Assembly: GCA_002428445.1 (NCBI GenBank)
Contig: DIWJ01000058.1
Location: forward strand, 1-64,000
Direction: 5' to 3'
DNA from: Syntrophaceae bacterium UBA6109
Lineage (GTDB): Bacteria; Desulfobacterota; Syntrophia; Syntrophales; UBA6109
Length of the DNA stretch: 64,000 nucleotides
Part shown: one piece after another, positions 7,576-15,873 of the stretch
Layout of the letters: each line of letters opens with the position of its first letter
Position numbering within the stretch: position 1 is the stretch's first letter
Notes under the pieces: model-generated
What the model saw: only the letters and a program-made list of their open reading frames with translations
The model's database searches: none
Told to the model about the DNA's origin: nothing
Made by a program: the position numbers and the translations under genes

Positions 7576-10326
7576 ATGCAAAAATTGATGCTCTGGAGCC
7601 AGAGGAACCCCTGGCTTGTGCTGGCAATTGTGGCCATCGCCACGGTCTTCAGCCTCTACAGCGCCCGGAATCTCAAGCTGGACGCCTCGACGGAAGGCAT
7701 GATGATCGAGGGCGATCCCGCCCTCGCCTATTACCACGACACGCTCGCGAAGTTCGGTACGGACAACATCACCGTCGTGTACGTCCGTGACAAGAATCTT
7801 TTTACCCCCGAAAAGCTGACCAAGCTGGAAAAGCTGCTTTTCTCCCTTCAGGACATCCCCGGTGTAAGCAAGACGGAAAGCCTGTTCTCCGTCACGAACT
7901 TCAAGGACGTCGGCGGTTCCCTGGAGACAGGTCCTCTGATGGACATGCCGCCGGCGACCGGGGAGGAGGCCGGAAAGATCAGAGATGACGCCCTCCGGAA
8001 TCCCACGCTTGCGAATAACCTGATCTCTCAAGACGGAACCACGACGGCGATCAACCTCTTCGCCGACGTGGATCGAAGCGACCGGGAATTCCACGTCCGC
8101 TTCTCCCGGGAGGTGGATTCCGTTCTTGCCAAGTATCGACCGGAGTTCGACGAGGCCTTCCAGTTCGGCATGTCCTATGCGCGCCGTCTGATTTCGGAAA
8201 ACATCCTCGGCGACCAGATGCGCCTGGTGCCGCTGGCGACACTGGCGCTGCTCCTGACGCTGATCGTGACCATGCGCTCCTTCAGCGGCGCTGCCATGCC
8301 CCTCATCACGGCAGGCATCAGCGTCGTCCTGACGGCCGGGTTCATGGGCCTGATGTCGATCCCCATCAACGTCCTTACGGTCATCGTCCCATCGCTGATT
8401 ATCGTCATCGGTTCCACGGAGGACATCCACATGCTCTCGGAGTATGTGGAAGGCATGCGCGAATCGAAGGGCATCAAAGACGAGGCGATCCGCTATATGG
8501 CGGGAAAAGTCGGTATGGCGGTCCTGTTCACCTCCGTCACGACTTTTCTCGGCTTTTTGTCCATCGTCGTCAACCAGATCTCGATTCTCAAGCAGTTCGG
8601 CATCGTCGCCGCCTTCGGTCTCTTCGTCAACCCCCTGATCACATTTACCGTCGGTCCCGTGTTTCTTCATTTCTTCGGTCCCCGCAAGGTCAAGGATCCT
8701 CAAGAGAGCGGGGAAAAATCCAATCTCGTGGATCGGTTTTTCCATTCTCTGGAGGAGGCGATCCTCAAGATCATTACCAGGCACAAGCGCGCCGCCTTCA
8801 GCGTGCTTCTGTGCGGGGCCGTCGTCATCGGTTTTTTCCTGTACCAGGTCCAGGTCGACAACGATTTTCTCGGCTATTTCAAGAAGACGTCCGATATCCG
8901 CGGAAGAAGCAACATTCTGCACGATCGGCTGTCAGGAGCGCAGACCTTCTTCATCCGCATCACGAGCGGATTCCCCGACACCTTCAAGAAGCCGGAGAAT
9001 CTGTCGCAGGTCGCGGCGATCCAGCGGTACATCGCCGAGAAGGGATTTTTTGACAAGACCCAGTCCCTGACGGATCAGATCGCACTGATCCACCGGGAGA
9101 TGAACGGCGGCAAGGCGGAATTCTACAGGATCCCCGACACGTCCGCCCTCGTTTCCCAGTACCTGCTTCTCCTGCACCGGGACGACATCTCCCGGTACGC
9201 CAGCGGCGATTTCAGCGAAGTGAACGTCCTGGTGAGGCATAACCTGAGCTCCTCCCACGAACTTTCGGCCGCACTGAACGATCTGGAGCGGTATCTGCAG
9301 AAAAACCTGAACCCCTATCTGAAATTCGGTTTCACCGGAGAGAATATCCTGATCAACAAGGCCGCCGATACGATGGCCCTCGGACAGGTCCAGTCCCTGT
9401 CGCTGGTTCTTCTTCTGGTTTTCGTCTGCATGGCCGTCCTGTTCGTCAACATGAAGGCGGGCCTCCTCTCCCTGATCCCGAACATCTTTCCCATCGTGAT
9501 CAACTTCGGCATCATGGGCCTCTTCGGCATTCCGCTGAACACGGGAACCGCGATGGTGGCGGCCATCGCCATCGGTATCGCGGTGGACGACACCATCCAC
9601 CTGATGACGCGGTACAACAAGGAGATGCGTCTTCTCCAGGATCAGGGAAAGGCTATCGAGGCTTGCATGCGCGCGGAGATGAGGCCTGTTGTCTCCACCT
9701 CCGCCGCCCTGACGCTGGGATTTGTCTTCCTCGGATTTTCCAACTTCGTGCCGGTCATCTACTTCGGCATCCTGTCCGCGGAGGTGATGATCTTCGCCGT
9801 TATCGCGGACCTGCTGCTTACGCCGATCCTGCTTTCTTCTACCCAGCTCATCACCCTTTGGGACATGATGGGGCTGCATTTGCAGGAGGCCGTCATCCGG
9901 AGCTCGAAATTCTTCGACGGCCTGAGGCCGTGGCAGATCAAGAAAGTGGTCCTGCTGGGGCGGCTTTTGGAGAAAGGCGCCGGCGAACTGGCCGTCAGGG
10001 AGGGCGAAAAGGGGTCCAGCATGTATCTCCTCCTCGAAGGACAGGCGGAGGTCATCGGGAAGGAAATGAAAACCGGGAAGGAAATCACGTTTGCTCAATT
10101 GAATCCGGGCGATATCTTCGGAGAAATCGCGCTGGTGGAACCGGGGCCGCGCTCTGCCGACGTGCGGGCCTTGCAGCCGATCAAATACCTTGAAATCGAC
10201 TGGGAAGGCCTGAAGCGCATCCGCCGGATCTATCCGCGCATCGGCGGCAAATTGTTCCTGAATCTTTCGCGGGTCCTGGGGCAGCGCTTGATTCACATGG
10301 ATAAACTTCTTCTTGGAAAGACGTGA
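7576..10326 (+). CDS. RND/MMPL-family transporter with C-terminal cyclic-nucleotide-binding domain
   Basis: This 916-residue inner-membrane protein has the two-fold RND layout: one helix near residues 14-31, a periplasmic loop, five helices around 215-370, then the repeat with a helix near 412, a second loop, and a helix group around 598-760. AIAIGIAVDDTIHLMTRY near residue 670 is typical of the MMPL/HAE-3 (hopanoid, lipid and exporter) class. From about residue 800 to the end a cNMP-binding domain follows, with the phosphate-binding cassette FGEIALVEPGPRSADV near 850-865. That fusion is unusual and suggests nucleotide or other allosteric control of export. It lies between a LolA-like gene and a beta-barrel gene. 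Confidence 0.85.
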   Translation: MQKLMLWSQRNPWLVLAIVAIATVFSLYSARNLKLDASTEGMMIEGDPALAYYHDTLAKFGTDNITVVYVRDKNLFTPEKLTKLEKLLFSLQDIPGVSKTESLFSVTNFKDVGGSLETGPLMDMPPATGEEAGKIRDDALRNPTLANNLISQDGTTTAINLFADVDRSDREFHVRFSREVDSVLAKYRPEFDEAFQFGMSYARRLISENILGDQMRLVPLATLALLLTLIVTMRSFSGAAMPLITAGISVVLTAGFMGLMSIPINVLTVIVPSLIIVIGSTEDIHMLSEYVEGMRESKGIKDEAIRYMAGKVGMAVLFTSVTTFLGFLSIVVNQISILKQFGIVAAFGLFVNPLITFTVGPVFLHFFGPRKVKDPQESGEKSNLVDRFFHSLEEAILKIITRHKRAAFSVLLCGAVVIGFFLYQVQVDNDFLGYFKKTSDIRGRSNILHDRLSGAQTFFIRITSGFPDTFKKPENLSQVAAIQRYIAEKGFFDKTQSLTDQIALIHREMNGGKAEFYRIPDTSALVSQYLLLLHRDDISRYASGDFSEVNVLVRHNLSSSHELSAALNDLERYLQKNLNPYLKFGFTGENILINKAADTMALGQVQSLSLVLLLVFVCMAVLFVNMKAGLLSLIPNIFPIVINFGIMGLFGIPLNTGTAMVAAIAIGIAVDDTIHLMTRYNKEMRLLQDQGKAIEACMRAEMRPVVSTSAALTLGFVFLGFSNFVPVIYFGILSAEVMIFAVIADLLLTPILLSSTQLITLWDMMGLHLQEAVIRSSKFFDGLRPWQIKKVVLLGRLLEKGAGELAVREGEKGSSMYLLLEGQAEVIGKEMKTGKEITFAQLNPGDIFGEIALVEPGPRSADVRALQPIKYLEIDWEGLKRIRRIYPRIGGKLFLNLSRVLGQRLIHMDKLLLGKT

Positions 10327-10339
10327 GGGGAGTACGCGT

Positions 10340-11806
10340 ATGGGATGGAAACGACATCTTCTAGCATGGGGCATCGGTCTTTTCTTCGCAGCGGGGGCAT
10401 GGCCCGGCTTCGCCCAGGGACAGGTGGATCTCCTCAAGGAGCTGGACAAGGAGACCGCACCGCAGCAAAAAGGTCCGGATCTCTTCAAGGATCTCGAAAC
10501 GGCCGCCGCCGACAAACCGGAAAAGAAGGACAGCCTTGCTGCCCAGGCGGCGAAGCATCTCGCCGGCAGCATCCGCCTCCGGGGGATGTATTACTGGCAG
10601 GCCGCACAGGAAAGGGACGGCGCGGATCTCAGTCATGCCGCGGGAGAAGCGCTGCTGAAGTTTTCGGACTGGGTGGGAGGAAAGACGTGGCGGGCGGATC
10701 TATCGGGCTGGGCCGAACACGGCACGCAGGAGAACACCTACGCCGGCGTCAATGACGCCTTTCAGGACAGCGACCGCCGCCGCCGGCATCTGGAAATCAA
10801 TGAACTGTACCTGACGCTGAACCAGCCCGACTACAACGTGACCCTCGGCAAGAAGATCTTCTCCAACGGACTTTCGACCCTCTATTCCCCCGTGGACCGG
10901 CTGAAACCCAAGGACGGAAACGATCCTTTGGATCAGAAGGATCTGGGCATCTGGCAGGCGCGCATGGATTACTTTCTCAAGGACTCGTTCACCATCACCG
11001 CCGCGGTACTGCCCGTCTTCCAGACGTCCAAGCAGCCGAGCGAGAGTTCCCGTTGGATGGGGAGCAAGAGAGCAGGCGATTCACAGGACTTCGACTTCTT
11101 CGGGGATACCTCCAACGACGAGGTCGTCGAGGACCGGGCGCAAGTCAACCTCAACAACACGGGGTATTTCGCCCGCGGCAAGGGAACATACCACGGCTGG
11201 GACCTCTTCCTGTCCTTCTACCACGGCCCCAATCCGTTCTTTGTGCTGAGGGAGGAAAACCAGGGCGGCAGGAATGTCCGGATCAAGGAGACCGTGAAGG
11301 TGGCCAACTACGCAGCGGGATTTTCCACGACGTACAAAAAATGGGAATTCCACGGCGAGGCTCTCTACAACTACAGTTATGACGGCAAGGACGACAATTA
11401 CCTCGCCTACCTGGGCGGCTTCACCTATACGGTCGACGATCTGGCCAAGAAGATGCGCCTCGAACAGATCGATCTCACCCTCGAGTACGGCGGTGAAGTC
11501 ATCACCAACAATCAGAATGCGCCCGGCTATACCAAGAGTTCGCGCAAGACGCGGCTGGGAAAGAATGATCTTTACGCCCGCGCCAACTTCAAATACAGCG
11601 AGGATTTCAGCTTCGAATATGTTTCGAACTTCGAACTGGAAGAGGACGAGAGCGGCCGCTATCAGAAATTCGGGACGAAGTATCGCGTGCGGGACGGCCT
11701 GATCTGGAAGGTCGCCGTGGAATTCTTCAACGGTTCAGACAACAGCTACTACGGACGGTGGTACCGCAACGACCGGGTCCTAACCGAGCTGGAGTACAGC
11801 TTCTGA
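10340..11806 (+). CDS. Probable outer-membrane beta-barrel protein
   Basis: This 488-residue protein begins with a signal peptide (MGWKRHLLAWGIGLFFAAG..., cleavage after GFAQ). A short charged helix-forming segment (residues 28-70) follows, and then repeated alternating hydrophobic/polar strands rich in Tyr, Trp, Phe and Gly, for example RADLSGWAEHG and FHGEALYNYSYDG. It ends in Phe (LTELEYSF), the usual BAM recognition signature. I do not recognise a precise family; it resembles DUF1302/alginate-export-like porins found beside RND and LolA-like genes. ATG 10340 follows GGGGAG; an in-frame start at 10313 would lack a signal peptide at the N-terminus. The substrate is unknown. Confidence 0.75.
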   Translation: MGWKRHLLAWGIGLFFAAGAWPGFAQGQVDLLKELDKETAPQQKGPDLFKDLETAAADKPEKKDSLAAQAAKHLAGSIRLRGMYYWQAAQERDGADLSHAAGEALLKFSDWVGGKTWRADLSGWAEHGTQENTYAGVNDAFQDSDRRRRHLEINELYLTLNQPDYNVTLGKKIFSNGLSTLYSPVDRLKPKDGNDPLDQKDLGIWQARMDYFLKDSFTITAAVLPVFQTSKQPSESSRWMGSKRAGDSQDFDFFGDTSNDEVVEDRAQVNLNNTGYFARGKGTYHGWDLFLSFYHGPNPFFVLREENQGGRNVRIKETVKVANYAAGFSTTYKKWEFHGEALYNYSYDGKDDNYLAYLGGFTYTVDDLAKKMRLEQIDLTLEYGGEVITNNQNAPGYTKSSRKTRLGKNDLYARANFKYSEDFSFEYVSNFELEEDESGRYQKFGTKYRVRDGLIWKVAVEFFNGSDNSYYGRWYRNDRVLTELEYSF

Positions 11807-11823
11807 AGATGAATATGAGCGCA

Positions 11824-11861
11824 AAGAAAGCCCGCGGAAGGCAACGACCGCGGGCTTTCTT
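11824..11861. terminator. Bidirectional terminator between convergent genes
   Basis: AAGAAAGCCCGCGG (11824-11837) pairs perfectly with CCGCGGGCTTTCTT (11848-11861) around a 10-base loop. The A-rich left arm and T-rich right arm allow termination from both the beta-barrel gene (+) and the oxidoreductase gene (-). Confidence 0.85.
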
Positions 11862-11879
11862 GTTTGCCTTCCGCCTGCC

Positions 11880-13610
11880 TCACTTCCAGCCGCGCAGGCG
11901 GTAATAATCGCTTTTCAGTTTTGCGAAATCGCCGGGATTCATGACGGCGTCCGTTTCGGGAAGGGGTTCCGTGAAGAAACGCCGGGGAAGCGTATCGTCC
12001 GCTTCCGTCACGCCCTCCCTCAGGTTGTAGGAGCGGACGAGATCCGCCACATCGGCCGCCAGGCCCTGGAGTTCCTCCCTGGACAGATCGAGGCCGACGG
12101 TGACCCGGACGATCGTCCGCAACTCGTCCCAGAGGTAGAAATCGCGGAAGAACCGGCAGAAGATGAGGGTATCGAAGACCGTCGCCCGGTCTTCGAAATC
12201 GATCAGCATGGCCGCCTTTCCTTCGATCGCCGCGGGCGGAATCATCCCCGAGAGCTCGGGTTTGTAGAACGTCGTGCGGAGATGGCAGGCGCCGCGGTCG
12301 GAGGTGGCATAGGCGAGCCCCATCCCCTTGAGCTGGCGCGGGTCGTACCCGGCCGGTTCGAGACCCTTCACGTGGATGGCGCGGTCCTCCATGCCGAAGG
12401 CCCTAGCCGCCTCGCGGATGCCCCCCGCCAGCGGCGCTCCCAGGCCTTCACGGCGGACCATATCCCGGATCAGCCCTGCCGCGGCCTCCGCATCGCCGTA
12501 ACGGATGCGCTCTGCGATCTTCCCTGTTTCCGAGGCCTCCATCGCCAGCGCGACGAGATTTCCCGCCGAGATCGTATCGATGCCGGACCTGTCGCATTGG
12601 TCATTGAGCCAGGCGATTTCCGTGATGTCGCCGATCATGCACAGGCCGCCGAAGGCATAAATCGTTTCGTATTCAGGTCCTTCGAGCTCCAGTCCCTTGT
12701 GCTTCCCGTCTCTCACCTTGGAGAGTTTTCCGCAGGCCATGAAGCAATGGGCGCAGGCCCGGGGACGCACGTCCATGCGGCTCTGCATGGCAGCAGCGTT
12801 GATCTGGCCGGCCTTTTCAAAGCGTCCCTGCCGCCAGTAGCGCGTCGGGAAAGCACCGGCGCCGTTCAGGAGATCGACCATCATGGGCGTGCCCTTCGTC
12901 CTGTAGGCGACCGTCGTGGGATGGTCTTTCCTGGATGCCAGCAGGGACCGCGCGAAACGGCTGAGGCCTTCCGGATCGGCATGCTCCCGCTTCCGGTCGC
13001 CGGTGAAGACAATGGCCTTGATCTTCTTGGATCCAAGGACAGCGCCGGCCCCGGCCCGGCCCGAACAGCGCCACAGGTCGTTGCTGACGCCGGCGAAGGG
13101 AAGCAGGTTCTCCCCTGCGGGTCCGATCACGAGGATGCCCGCCTTGTTTCCGTATTGGCCGTAAAGGGCCTTCTCGGCGGCATGGCAGTCGACGCCTTTC
13201 AGAGGGGTCCCGTCGCGGAAGGCGACCCCGTCCGGCGATATCTCGAGAACGGAGAGCCGCTCGCACCGGCCCGATATCACGACCGCGTCGTAGCCTGTCC
13301 GGCCGATCTTCTCGGGGACCTTGCCGCCGCTGTAGCTTCCCAGATAGATGCCGGTCAGGGGCGATTTGGTATAGACGCCGAAACGCGACGACCCGTGGAG
13401 GGCGGAATCCGTCGCGGGCCCCGTCGCGACGATAAAAAGATTCTCGGGGGACAGGGGATGGACGCCTTGGGGCTGGTGCTTCAACAGCAACCACGCCGAC
13501 AGGCCTTTTCCGCCAAGGTATCTCTTCAGGATGTCATCCGGGATCCTTTTGATCGTGCATTCTTTCTTTGTCGCGTCGATCCAGAGATACCGGTTATAGA
13601 AGCCCTTCAT
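11880..13610 (-). CDS. Tungsten/molybdenum aldehyde ferredoxin oxidoreductase (AOR family)
   Basis: This 576-residue enzyme oxidises an aldehyde to the acid with ferredoxin, using a tungsto- or molybdopterin and one [4Fe-4S] cluster. The N-terminal domain starts YNRYLWIDATKKE and carries the pterin-binding GGKGLSAWLL motif. The cluster cysteines are C-x2-C-x3-C in ACAHCFMACG near residues 283-290, plus Cys in DRGACHLRT near residue 440. ATG 13610 follows GGAAGGGACT; the open frame further upstream to 13847 is non-coding in character. It is divergent from the sigma-54 regulator, whose target operon encodes an aminotransferase, so it may oxidise aldehydes from amino-acid breakdown. The substrate is unproven. 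Confidence 0.9.
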   Translation of the reverse strand: MKGFYNRYLWIDATKKECTIKRIPDDILKRYLGGKGLSAWLLLKHQPQGVHPLSPENLFIVATGPATDSALHGSSRFGVYTKSPLTGIYLGSYSGGKVPEKIGRTGYDAVVISGRCERLSVLEISPDGVAFRDGTPLKGVDCHAAEKALYGQYGNKAGILVIGPAGENLLPFAGVSNDLWRCSGRAGAGAVLGSKKIKAIVFTGDRKREHADPEGLSRFARSLLASRKDHPTTVAYRTKGTPMMVDLLNGAGAFPTRYWRQGRFEKAGQINAAAMQSRMDVRPRACAHCFMACGKLSKVRDGKHKGLELEGPEYETIYAFGGLCMIGDITEIAWLNDQCDRSGIDTISAGNLVALAMEASETGKIAERIRYGDAEAAAGLIRDMVRREGLGAPLAGGIREAARAFGMEDRAIHVKGLEPAGYDPRQLKGMGLAYATSDRGACHLRTTFYKPELSGMIPPAAIEGKAAMLIDFEDRATVFDTLIFCRFFRDFYLWDELRTIVRVTVGLDLSREELQGLAADVADLVRSYNLREGVTEADDTLPRRFFTEPLPETDAVMNPGDFAKLKSDYYRLRGWK

Positions 13611-13814
13611 GGCGAGTCCCTTCCGTTCCGTATGATCCATGTCCGGGAATGTCACACCGCATTCTTTGTCTGATCCATGCAGTTCAGCTCCGCAAAGAGA
13701 TTTGGCAAGTTGCATGCCACGAAGCGAAAGAATTCCTGTGCCCCTGCGATGCAGCAGAAGGATCGGACGCCTCGGTGCCATCGTCAGCCAATATTCTTGA
13801 GAAAAAAACATTGC

Positions 13815-13866
13815 ATGCCGATTCAATGTTGTATATGGGTGAATCATTCCGATTCAATATCGAATC
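13815..13866. promoter_or_regulatory. Repeated operator-like elements in the AOR/regulator intergenic region
   Basis: CCGATTCAAT occurs at 13818-13827 and 13849-13858, 31 bases apart (about three helical turns). The longer context matches at 14 of 17 positions (13815-13831 and 13846-13862). The second copy overlaps two inverted pairs, GAATC-N5-GATTC (13841-13855) and GATTC-N6-GAATC (13851-13866). This 288-base gap separates divergent genes and holds no other gene, so these are likely binding sites, perhaps for the adjacent sigma-54 activator itself. The repeats are seen; the role is inferred. Confidence 0.5.
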
Positions 13867-13898
13867 GCTTGCGGCGATCCGGGGGAAAGGTCTTTCCT

Positions 13899-15659
13899 AT
13901 GCGCAGCCTCATCACCTACGAACAGATGCTGCAATCCAGCAGCAACGGCATGATTGCCACCGACGGCCGGGGATTCATCGTCTTCCTCAACAGGAAAGCA
14001 GAACAGGTCCTAGGCTTTGAAAGCCACAAGGTAAAGGGCGTCTACATCTGCGACGTATTGCCGATGACGGGCCCCCAGGTGATGAAATGCATCGAAACGG
14101 GCGAGCCGCAGTTGGGCCATCATATTATCGGGAAAAACATTTCCCTTGTCCTGAACATTGCCACCATACAAAACAAAGGTCGCACCGAGGGGGCCATCTG
14201 CTGTTTCCAGGGGATGGCAGAGTTCGAATCGGCGGCCAAGAAGCTCGAATCCTACCGCCTCCAGAACGTACAGTTGAAGGCCATTTTTCAGTCTTCGTCC
14301 GACGGCATCTGGATCTGCGATCCGAAGGGGAAGATCATCGATATCAATCCCACTTCCGAGGGGATGAATGGAATCCGTGCGGAGGATTATGTCGGAAAGA
14401 ACGTCATGGATCTTGTCCGCGACGGATACATCGATCGTTCCGCCACGGCAGAGGCCATCGCACAGAAAAAGCAGGTCAGCATTTCGCAATATGTAAAAAA
14501 AACGGAACGATACCTGCTCGTTACCGCCACTCCTGTTTTTGACGAACGGGGAGAGATTTCACTCGTCGTCCTGAACGAGCGGGACATGACCCAACTGAAC
14601 CTGCTGAAAGAGCAGTTGGAGGAGAACCGGCGGGTGACGGAAAAATACAAGGACGAACTGGCCGAATTGAGCATGCTGGGAAGGCGCGATGAATACGACA
14701 TCATCACGAAAAACGAGCGCTTCAACCAGACCATCCAGATGGCGCTGAAGGTCGCCCGCATGGACGCGTCGAACATCCTGCTCCTTGGAGAATCGGGAGT
14801 GGGGAAGGGCCTGCTGGCCCGGTTCATCCACAAGAGCAGCCAGCGCAGCGACAAGCCGCTGATTCAGATCAATTGCGCGGCCCTCCCGGAAAACCTGCTC
14901 GAAGCGGAGCTGTTCGGTTATGAAAAGGGGGCGTTCACCGGCGCGAGCGAGCGCGGCAAAGTGGGGCTGATTGAACTGGCCCATGAAGGGGCCCTCTTTC
15001 TCGATGAGATCGCCGAGTTGCCTTTCGGCGTGCAGGCGAAGCTGCTGAAATACCTTGATGACCATGAGGTTCTGCGTCTGGGAGCGACGAAGGCGAAAAC
15101 GACGGACTGCATGATCATTGCCGCGACGAACCGGGAACTGGAGAGCCTCGTCAAGGCGAAGAAATTCCGCGAGGATCTCTATTATCGCTTGAGCACATTC
15201 ACGATCTCCATCCCTCCGCTCCGGGAACGCAGAGAAGATATCATTGAATTGATCCACTACTTTCTGCAGAAGTCCAATGCTCGTTACGGTCAGAAGAAAC
15301 GTTTTTCTCCCGAGGCATTCCGGCTGCTGTTTCAACACGCCTTCCCGGGCAATGTAAGGGAATTGAAGAATATCATCGAACGGGCCGTTGTGATGAGCGA
15401 CGCGGACGTCGTCGACGAGAAGTATCTGCAGACATACGAGGGCGGATCTACCCCGGTTCTTCAGCAAAAGGTCGAAAAGAACCGAAATCTCGGGGAAGAG
15501 GTCAATGTCCTGGAAAGGGATATCTTCGAGAGGGCCATGACGGCCTGCAAGTCGACACGCGAAATGGCACGTTACATGGGAATCAGCCAGCCGACGGTAG
15601 TGCGCAAGATGAAGAAACTGGGACTCTCCTGGGCGGCGTCTTCTCCCCGCGGCAATTGA
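13899..15659 (+). CDS. PAS-domain sigma-54-dependent transcriptional activator
   Basis: This 586-residue enhancer-binding protein has two PAS sensor domains (about residues 5-115 and 120-235), a short coiled-coil linker, and an AAA+ domain (about 270-500). The AAA+ domain has Walker A GESGVGKG near 300, the sigma-54-contacting GAFTGA near 345, and LFLDEIAELP as Walker B. A Fis-type helix-turn-helix lies near 554-577 (TREMARYMGISQPTVVRKMKK). It lacks a receiver domain, so it senses a small molecule or redox state directly. ATG 13899 follows GGGGGAAAGG; upstream in-frame starts sit in the operator region. A sigma-54 promoter 140 bases past its stop drives the aminotransferase-TRAP genes, its probable target. 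Confidence 0.92.
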   Translation: MRSLITYEQMLQSSSNGMIATDGRGFIVFLNRKAEQVLGFESHKVKGVYICDVLPMTGPQVMKCIETGEPQLGHHIIGKNISLVLNIATIQNKGRTEGAICCFQGMAEFESAAKKLESYRLQNVQLKAIFQSSSDGIWICDPKGKIIDINPTSEGMNGIRAEDYVGKNVMDLVRDGYIDRSATAEAIAQKKQVSISQYVKKTERYLLVTATPVFDERGEISLVVLNERDMTQLNLLKEQLEENRRVTEKYKDELAELSMLGRRDEYDIITKNERFNQTIQMALKVARMDASNILLLGESGVGKGLLARFIHKSSQRSDKPLIQINCAALPENLLEAELFGYEKGAFTGASERGKVGLIELAHEGALFLDEIAELPFGVQAKLLKYLDDHEVLRLGATKAKTTDCMIIAATNRELESLVKAKKFREDLYYRLSTFTISIPPLRERREDIIELIHYFLQKSNARYGQKKRFSPEAFRLLFQHAFPGNVRELKNIIERAVVMSDADVVDEKYLQTYEGGSTPVLQQKVEKNRNLGEEVNVLERDIFERAMTACKSTREMARYMGISQPTVVRKMKKLGLSWAASSPRGN

Positions 15660-15756
15660 AATCGTTCGCGATGATTTCCCTTCGGCGCCTCAGTCCCCGG
15701 ACGTGAATCAGCCAGCCGCCGGCTGCGGCCCTGCGAAAATCTTCCCCAAGTTATTG

Positions 15757-15771
15757 TATTCGCAGCGAATA
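15757..15771. promoter_or_regulatory. Palindrome upstream of the sigma-54 promoter
   Basis: TATTCGC-A-GCGAATA is a perfect 7-bp inverted repeat, 30 bases upstream of the -24 element at 15801. Its ATTC...GAAT halves resemble the elements at 13815-13866, which suggests an activator site. That is closer than enhancer sites usually lie. Confidence 0.4.
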
Positions 15772-15800
15772 GCGCGTCATCCTGCCGTTCATTGATTTCA

Positions 15801-15816
15801 TGGCCTGCCTTTTGCA
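15801..15816 (+). promoter_or_regulatory. Sigma-54 (-24/-12) promoter of the aminotransferase-TRAP operon
   Basis: TGGCCTG-CCTT-TTGCA has the invariant GG (15802-15803) and GC (15814-15815) separated by exactly 10 bases. Transcription would begin near 15827, about 47 bases before the aminotransferase ATG. The sigma-54 activator gene ends at 15659. Confidence 0.75.
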
Positions 15817-15873
15817 CAATCAGGAGCCGTGCACTTCATCAGAACCAACAAAGTATCTTGATTGGAGTAATCC

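Noticed and set aside
6577..8922. Minus-strand open frame of 781 codons
   Set aside because: It is fully antisense to the LolA-like and RND genes, with charged, repetitive composition and no domain; the sense genes have signal peptides, helices and motifs.
8932..10572. Minus-strand open frame of 546 codons
   Set aside because: Antisense shadow of the RND transporter and beta-barrel genes.
13611..13847. N-terminal extension of the AOR protein
   Set aside because: It covers the divergent regulatory region and lacks AOR family sequence; ATG 13610 matches the conserved N-terminus.
13818..13858. Spaced CCGATTCAAT repeats considered as a CRISPR array
   Set aside because: Only two 10-base copies, too short, without cas genes; their place between divergent genes fits operator sites.
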